From: Anaerolineae bacterium
GTDB taxonomy: Bacteria; Chloroflexota; Anaerolineae; JAFGEY01
Direction: 5' to 3'
NCBI GenBank assembly: GCA_016929205.1
Contig: JAFGJF010000097.1
Coordinates: 1-7,713, forward strand
DNA: 7,713 nucleotides
Both the position numbers and the translations under genes were made by a program. The notes under the pieces are model-generated. The model was not told the origin of the DNA, ran no database searches, and saw nothing but the letters and a program-made list of their open reading frames with translations. Shown in pieces: positions 4,753-7,713 of this stretch. Positions within the stretch are counted from its first letter, which is position 1, and each line of letters begins with the position of its first letter.

Positions 4753-5949
4753 CTAGCCCCACCACGGTTCCCCTTCGGCCCGCGTGGCCTTTATATAGTC
4801 CAGATCCAACTCTAGCCCGAGGCCGGGCAGGCTGGGCACGTGCATATAGCCGTCCTCGATCGCCGGAGGACGCGCTGCGGTCTTGTCCTGGTCGGCGTTG
4901 CGCCGGCATTCCATCATGGGGCAGTTGAATACCGCTGCCGACCACTGCTGCGAGGCCATATCGAGCACATAGCCGCTGACGTTGTGCAGGCAGACGGGGA
5001 TGCGGTACAGTGCCGCCAGATCGGCGATGAGCCTGGTGCCTGTGATCCCACCGGCGTTGATCAAGTCCGGCTGCAGGCAGTCCACGGCCTGGTTTTGGAG
5101 GAAAGGCAGCGCGTTCTCGGCGAGTTCGATGTTCTCCCCGGTCATGATCGGCAGGCGCGTGCTGCGGCGCAGCGCCAACCACGATTCGGAAAAGGCCGGC
5201 ATCAGCGGATCTTCAAAGAACAGCGGCTCGATCGGTTCGACTGCCTGCGCGACCCGGATCGCACTGGGCACGTCCAATTCGGCGTGGCAGTGGACGATCA
5301 TGTCGATCTCTTCCCCCAGGGCTTCCCGGGCCAGCGCATAGGCTTTGCGGACGGTGCGCGCTTGCTGCGGATCGATGCTGGTGATCGTTTGCTGCATGTG
5401 GATGCCAAGGGGATGGTGGATGTCGACTTTGAAGGCCTTGAACCCTCTCGGGTCGGATTTAAGCTCCTGTGCCCGATCCCGCCAGGCCGCCCGGTCCAAA
5501 AAATCGCCGCCGGAGCAGTGGGAATAGAGCCTGATCTGGTCGCGGAAATTGCCCCCCAGCAGTTTGCAGACGGGCAGGTTCAGTATCTTGCCTGCCAGGT
5601 CCCACAAAGCGATGTCGATCCCGCTCAAGACGCGGACCTGGCGCCGGCGTTGAGGGTAGGCATAGAACATGTTTTGGAAATGCACCTGGATGGCCAATGG
5701 GTCCTTGCCAATCAATCCCAGGTGGGGCAGCCGGGGGCCTTCAAGTTCGGCGATGACTGCCCTGGCGAACGGACCACTCCCGCCGCAGGGGCCATAGCCG
5801 GCGATCCCGGCATCGGTTTCGATCTTGATCAGCGTCACGCCGTGCCTGGGCTGCATCGCTTTGATCTGGGTGATCTTGACCTGGTCCCGGGCCGGGGCAG
5901 ACAGCGCATCGTACGGCGTTGTCTGCTGAGCTTCAGGTGATTGTTTCAT
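4753..5949 (-). CDS. Mandelate racemase/muconate-lactonizing (enolase superfamily) protein, probable sugar-acid dehydratase
   Basis: With the start at 5949 the protein has 398 residues. That start is chosen because GGAGG lies eight bases upstream; an in-frame ATG at 5964 overlaps that site. The N-terminal capping domain spans about 25-135 and the barrel about 140-370. Barrel residues follow the galactonate-dehydratase pattern: Lys174 in FKAFKVD, Glu246 in FFEDP, Glu273 in MTGEN, Asp295 in QPDLINAGG and His322 in CLHNVSG (the Asp-His base pair, 27 apart as in the family). The first metal ligand, normally Asp in a VDxH strand, is His220 (IVHCH). Members abstract a proton next to a carboxylate, usually dehydrating aldonic or aldaric acids. 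The C-terminus ends GEPWWG. A role in sugar-acid catabolism fits the dehydrogenase and glycosidase to the left. Confidence 0.85.
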   Translation of the reverse strand: MKQSPEAQQTTPYDALSAPARDQVKITQIKAMQPRHGVTLIKIETDAGIAGYGPCGGSGPFARAVIAELEGPRLPHLGLIGKDPLAIQVHFQNMFYAYPQRRRQVRVLSGIDIALWDLAGKILNLPVCKLLGGNFRDQIRLYSHCSGGDFLDRAAWRDRAQELKSDPRGFKAFKVDIHHPLGIHMQQTITSIDPQQARTVRKAYALAREALGEEIDMIVHCHAELDVPSAIRVAQAVEPIEPLFFEDPLMPAFSESWLALRRSTRLPIMTGENIELAENALPFLQNQAVDCLQPDLINAGGITGTRLIADLAALYRIPVCLHNVSGYVLDMASQQWSAAVFNCPMMECRRNADQDKTAARPPAIEDGYMHVPSLPGLGLELDLDYIKATRAEGEPWWG

Positions 5950-5957
5950 CGTGCTAT

Positions 5958-5962
5958 CCTCC
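5958..5962 (-). promoter_or_regulatory. Ribosome binding site deciding the enolase-superfamily start
   Basis: On the minus strand GGAGG lies eight bases before ATG 5949 and lies within the second and third codons of the alternative ATG 5964. It supports the shorter protein. No clear promoter is seen in 5965-6052, so transcription may come from the DinB gene upstream. Confidence 0.6.
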
Positions 5963-6052
5963 ATTCAAGGCAATCCGGAGTGATCGTTTTTCTGACTTGT
6001 GCGGCGCCGTGTGGGTGATGGATAACCACTGGGGCAGATATTCCTATTCGCC

Positions 6053-6559
6053 TCAAGTGATGGCGTCCGCGCCGACTGCAATCAGCATCTTTAAATAGCT
6101 CGCCTGCCCGGTGTGGTAGCCAGCGTCGATCAGGCAGTGGTGCAGCATCCACCACATTGACTTGATCTGATCGGGCGGGCGTATCACCCGGACAGACTGC
6201 CAGCCGGGATCGTGTTCAACCAGGTAGTCTTTGAGCGTTGCCCAGGCCTTTTGCAGATAGGCTGCGCGCTCGCTGCCCGAGACGCCGGGCAGGGGGGCGT
6301 TCTCGTCAAAGGTCAGGTTTTTGAGCCAGCCCTCGGGGATGCCGGAATCCAGCAGGTTGGCCTCGATTTTGTCGCCCGAAGCGAGGCCGTAACACTCCCA
6401 CAGCACGCCGGCAAAATGGCCGATGAGCCAGCTAATCGAATTGTTGATCCCAAGCGGCGTCCAGGTCATTTGCTCATCGCCCAGTTGCTGGATGCCGTCT
6501 ACCATTTTGGCTATCTGCCATTCCATGTTTTCGATATAGATCTCGAGTTGTTTGTCCAC
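6053..6559 (-). CDS. DinB-fold (DinB/YfiT superfamily) protein
   Basis: A 168-residue protein, the usual size for this four-helix-bundle family, many members of which bind a metal or act as thiol transferases; the function of this one is unknown. Family marks are SWLIGHFAG with His48 in the second helix and LIDAGYHTGQASYLKML near the end with His149. The residue four before it, His in most relatives, is Asp145, so a metal site would be His48/Asp145/His149. I chose GTG 6559 because GAGGAG lies five bases upstream and the domain starts there. An in-frame ATG at 6622 lies about 20 bases after the mapped promoter and would add a basic 21-residue tail (MADRKK...); it is a real alternative. The enolase-superfamily gene follows 103 bp later on the same strand. 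Confidence 0.78.
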   Translation of the reverse strand: MDKQLEIYIENMEWQIAKMVDGIQQLGDEQMTWTPLGINNSISWLIGHFAGVLWECYGLASGDKIEANLLDSGIPEGWLKNLTFDENAPLPGVSGSERAAYLQKAWATLKDYLVEHDPGWQSVRVIRPPDQIKSMWWMLHHCLIDAGYHTGQASYLKMLIAVGADAIT

Positions 6560-6648
6560 CTTTTCTCCTCGGTCTCGCTTGCGTGCGATCGGTTGGGGTG
6601 CGCTTTTTTTCCGGTCCGCCATCTCGGAGTATCCACCCGCTGTGAGAC

Positions 6649-6677
6649 AGTATAGCATTGCTCAACTTGGCGTGCAA
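6649..6677 (-). promoter_or_regulatory. Sigma-70-type promoter of the DinB-family gene
   Basis: On the minus strand TTGCAC (6677-6672), 17 bases, then TATACT (6654-6649), preceded by TGC, an extended -10. Transcription would begin near 6642, about 83 bases before GTG 6559 or 20 bases before ATG 6622. Confidence 0.65.
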
Positions 6678-6733
6678 ATCGATGCCCTATACGCGTCGAT
6701 CATTTGTCTCTATCCGTTGTTTGATCTATGGCT

Positions 6734-6754
6734 GTTGCAAAGTAACTTGGCAAC
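6734..6754. promoter_or_regulatory. 21-bp near-perfect palindrome, operator-like
   Basis: GTTGCAAAGT and ACTTGGCAAC are ten-base arms around a central A, matching at nine of ten positions. It lies in the divergent intergenic region, 57 bp upstream of the DinB -35 and about 145 bp before the FHA-gene -35. No T-run follows on either strand, so an operator for a dimeric regulator fits better than a terminator. Which gene it controls, if any, is unknown. Confidence 0.4.
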
Positions 6755-6765
6755 CCGTCTGGATC

Positions 6766-6850
6766 TGTCATTGCGAACGTAGTGAAGCAATCCCCACGCT
6801 ATCTGAAGCAGCCTTTAAGATTGCTTCGTCGCTCCGCTCCTCGCAAAGAC
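6766..6850. repeat. CATTGCGA-type dispersed palindromic repeat (REP/MITE-like)
   Basis: The left end TGTCATTGCGAACGTAGTGA continues to AGCAATC, and the right arm (6820-6850) reads GATTGCTTCGTCG, then CTCCGCTCCTCGCAAAGAC, the inverted counterpart. The arms can form a long imperfect hairpin around a unique centre (6793-6818). This sequence type is dispersed in many bacterial genomes in intergenic DNA and is often wrongly translated as CHCERSEAI-like proteins. The left arm lacks about six bases present in the right. No coding function. Confidence 0.8.
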
Positions 6851-6899
6851 GCATGTGATGTCGATTTTGCCACAGCCGTATTGTGTGATCCGTGTTTAC

Positions 6900-6928
6900 T
6901 TGACCCTTCCAGAGACCCGTGTTACACT
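6900..6928 (+). promoter_or_regulatory. Sigma-70-type promoter of the FHA gene
   Basis: TTGACC (6900-6905), a 17-base spacer, then TACACT (6923-6928) preceded by TGT, an extended -10. Transcription would begin near 6935 and give a leader of about 50 bases. Together with the DinB promoter it makes this a divergent promoter region; apart from the palindrome and the repeat I see nothing else in 6678-6899. Confidence 0.65.
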
Positions 6929-6985
6929 GGATATGTTCTTCACTTGGCTGATGTATTGCGCACACGAAAAAAGGATGAGACAACC

Positions 6986-7713
6986 ATGCCAACGTATTGC
7001 CCTCATTGTGGTGCTCCTCAAATGCAGCCCGACGCATTGCACTGTACGCAGTGTGGTCGCGCCTTGTCGGATGCGACATCCGTGTTGTCCGGCGGCGCGT
7101 ATGTGTCCATTCAGTGGCCCGGGCAAGTGCCTGACACCTTTGCGTTGGACAAGCCGGCGATCGCCATCGGGCGAATGCCGGACAACGATCTTGTTTTGCG
7201 CTATCCAACCGTATCCGGGCACCATGCGCGCATTGACAGCCAGGCGGGCGTGCTGCAGCTTACGGATTTGAACTCGCGCAATGGGACCTATCTCAATGGG
7301 ATGCGCATCCCGCCGCAACAGCCTTGTCCGTTGTTGCACCAGGATGTGATTCGCATTGGCGACGTACAAGGCAACTCGATCAGCCTGACCATCCATCACC
7401 CCGGCGGTGGTGCGCCCGATCGCGGCACGATGTTTGTCGATACCAGCCTGTTTGCCACCGTCCAGGCGATCACGATCGGCCGCGACCCGCAAAGCAACCT
7501 GCCGCTGCAGTCCCCTCAAGTGTCCCGGAACCACGCTCGTATTGAGCGAACACCGCAGGGGGATATCCTCGTCGATCTCAACTCGACCAACGGCACCTGG
7601 CTCGACGGCCGCCGCATCGAGCGCGCGTACCTGTCGCCCGGCTCGCAGATGCGCGCGGGCAGCTCGACGCTCACGTTCTCGCCGATCGACGAAGAGGTGA
7701 CGGTCGAGCCCGA
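6986..7713 (+). CDS. Zinc-ribbon, double FHA-domain protein, C-terminus outside the window
   Basis: The frame is open from ATG 6986 to the last base (242 codons seen). A zinc ribbon opens the protein with Cys5, Cys8, Cys20 and Cys23. The first FHA domain (about 38-136) has Gly62-Arg63, Ser77/His80 and NSRNGTYLNG at 96-105. The second (about 148-235) has Gly165-Arg166, Ser180/His183 and NSTNGTWLDG at 199-208. These are the phosphothreonine-binding loops, and both look intact. FHA domains read Ser/Thr-kinase phosphorylation, so this is a cytoplasmic signalling adaptor or the front of a larger enzyme; in related bacteria such fronts can be followed by ABC-transporter or other effector domains, not visible here. 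An AAGGA/GAGA-rich stretch lies upstream. A good promoter precedes it. Confidence 0.88.
   Translation, partial: MPTYCPHCGAPQMQPDALHCTQCGRALSDATSVLSGGAYVSIQWPGQVPDTFALDKPAIAIGRMPDNDLVLRYPTVSGHHARIDSQAGVLQLTDLNSRNGTYLNGMRIPPQQPCPLLHQDVIRIGDVQGNSISLTIHHPGGGAPDRGTMFVDTSLFATVQAITIGRDPQSNLPLQSPQVSRNHARIERTPQGDILVDLNSTNGTWLDGRRIERAYLSPGSQMRAGSSTLTFSPIDEEVTVEP

Noticed and set aside
4840..5940. A 366-codon open frame on the plus strand
   Set aside because: It is exactly antisense to the enolase-superfamily gene, whose motifs and ribosome site are convincing; its translation shows no recognisable domain and comes from GC-rich mirror coding.
6768..7208. Minus-strand frame whose end reads CEERSDEAI...IASLRSQ
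   Set aside because: That peptide is the known mistranslation of the CATTGCGA palindromic repeat; the remainder is antisense to the FHA gene.
6896..7534. A 212-codon minus-strand frame
   Set aside because: Antisense to the zinc-ribbon/FHA gene, which has clear motifs and a promoter on the plus strand.

Overview
The window is 7.7 kb of moderately GC-rich bacterial DNA. It carries sugar and sugar-acid enzymes on the minus strand, an island of small and decayed gene pairs in the middle, and the start of a signalling protein at the right edge. The gene style suggests a Chloroflexota (Anaerolineae-like) chromosome: DUF4258/YgiT-type pairs, DUF5674, a zinc ribbon followed by two FHA domains, and a dispersed CATTGCGA palindromic repeat. 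This assignment is inference; no rRNA or marker gene is present to prove it.

Left part (1-3005, all minus strand). A gene train reads right to left: an alpha/beta hydrolase, an aminoglycoside-phosphotransferase-like kinase overlapping it by the ATGA type of junction, a polyol dehydrogenase of the sorbitol/xylitol type, and the first 17 codons of a probable family 4 glycosidase. The last two are 26 bp apart, each with its own strong ribosome site, and probably form a carbohydrate catabolic operon. The hydrolase and kinase look translationally coupled.

Middle (3003-4752), an accessory island. A minus-strand DUF4258-like/YgiT-type zinc-finger pair, a toxin-antitoxin-like arrangement, sits behind a near-consensus promoter, but both genes look damaged. 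The DUF4258-like gene appears to have lost its centre. The zinc-finger gene is split by a one-base frameshift exactly at an A AAA AAG slippery heptamer. Beside it lie a fragment of an RHS-repeat gene and an unrecognised 42-codon frame. Next comes an intact plus-strand pair with its own extended -10 promoter: DUF5674 followed by a 109-residue helical protein overlapping by ATGA. Just past this pair is a second short YgiT-like scrap on the minus strand. The DUF5674 pair is the best candidate for an undescribed two-gene system.

Right part (4753-7713). On the minus strand are an enolase-superfamily sugar-acid dehydratase-like protein, with a histidine where the first metal aspartate is expected, and a DinB-fold protein behind a good promoter. 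A roughly 430-bp divergent intergenic region follows. It holds a 21-bp near-palindrome, one copy of the CATTGCGA hairpin repeat, and the promoter of a plus-strand zinc-ribbon/double-FHA protein that runs off the window.

No tRNA, rRNA, CRISPR array, intact insertion sequence or origin was seen.
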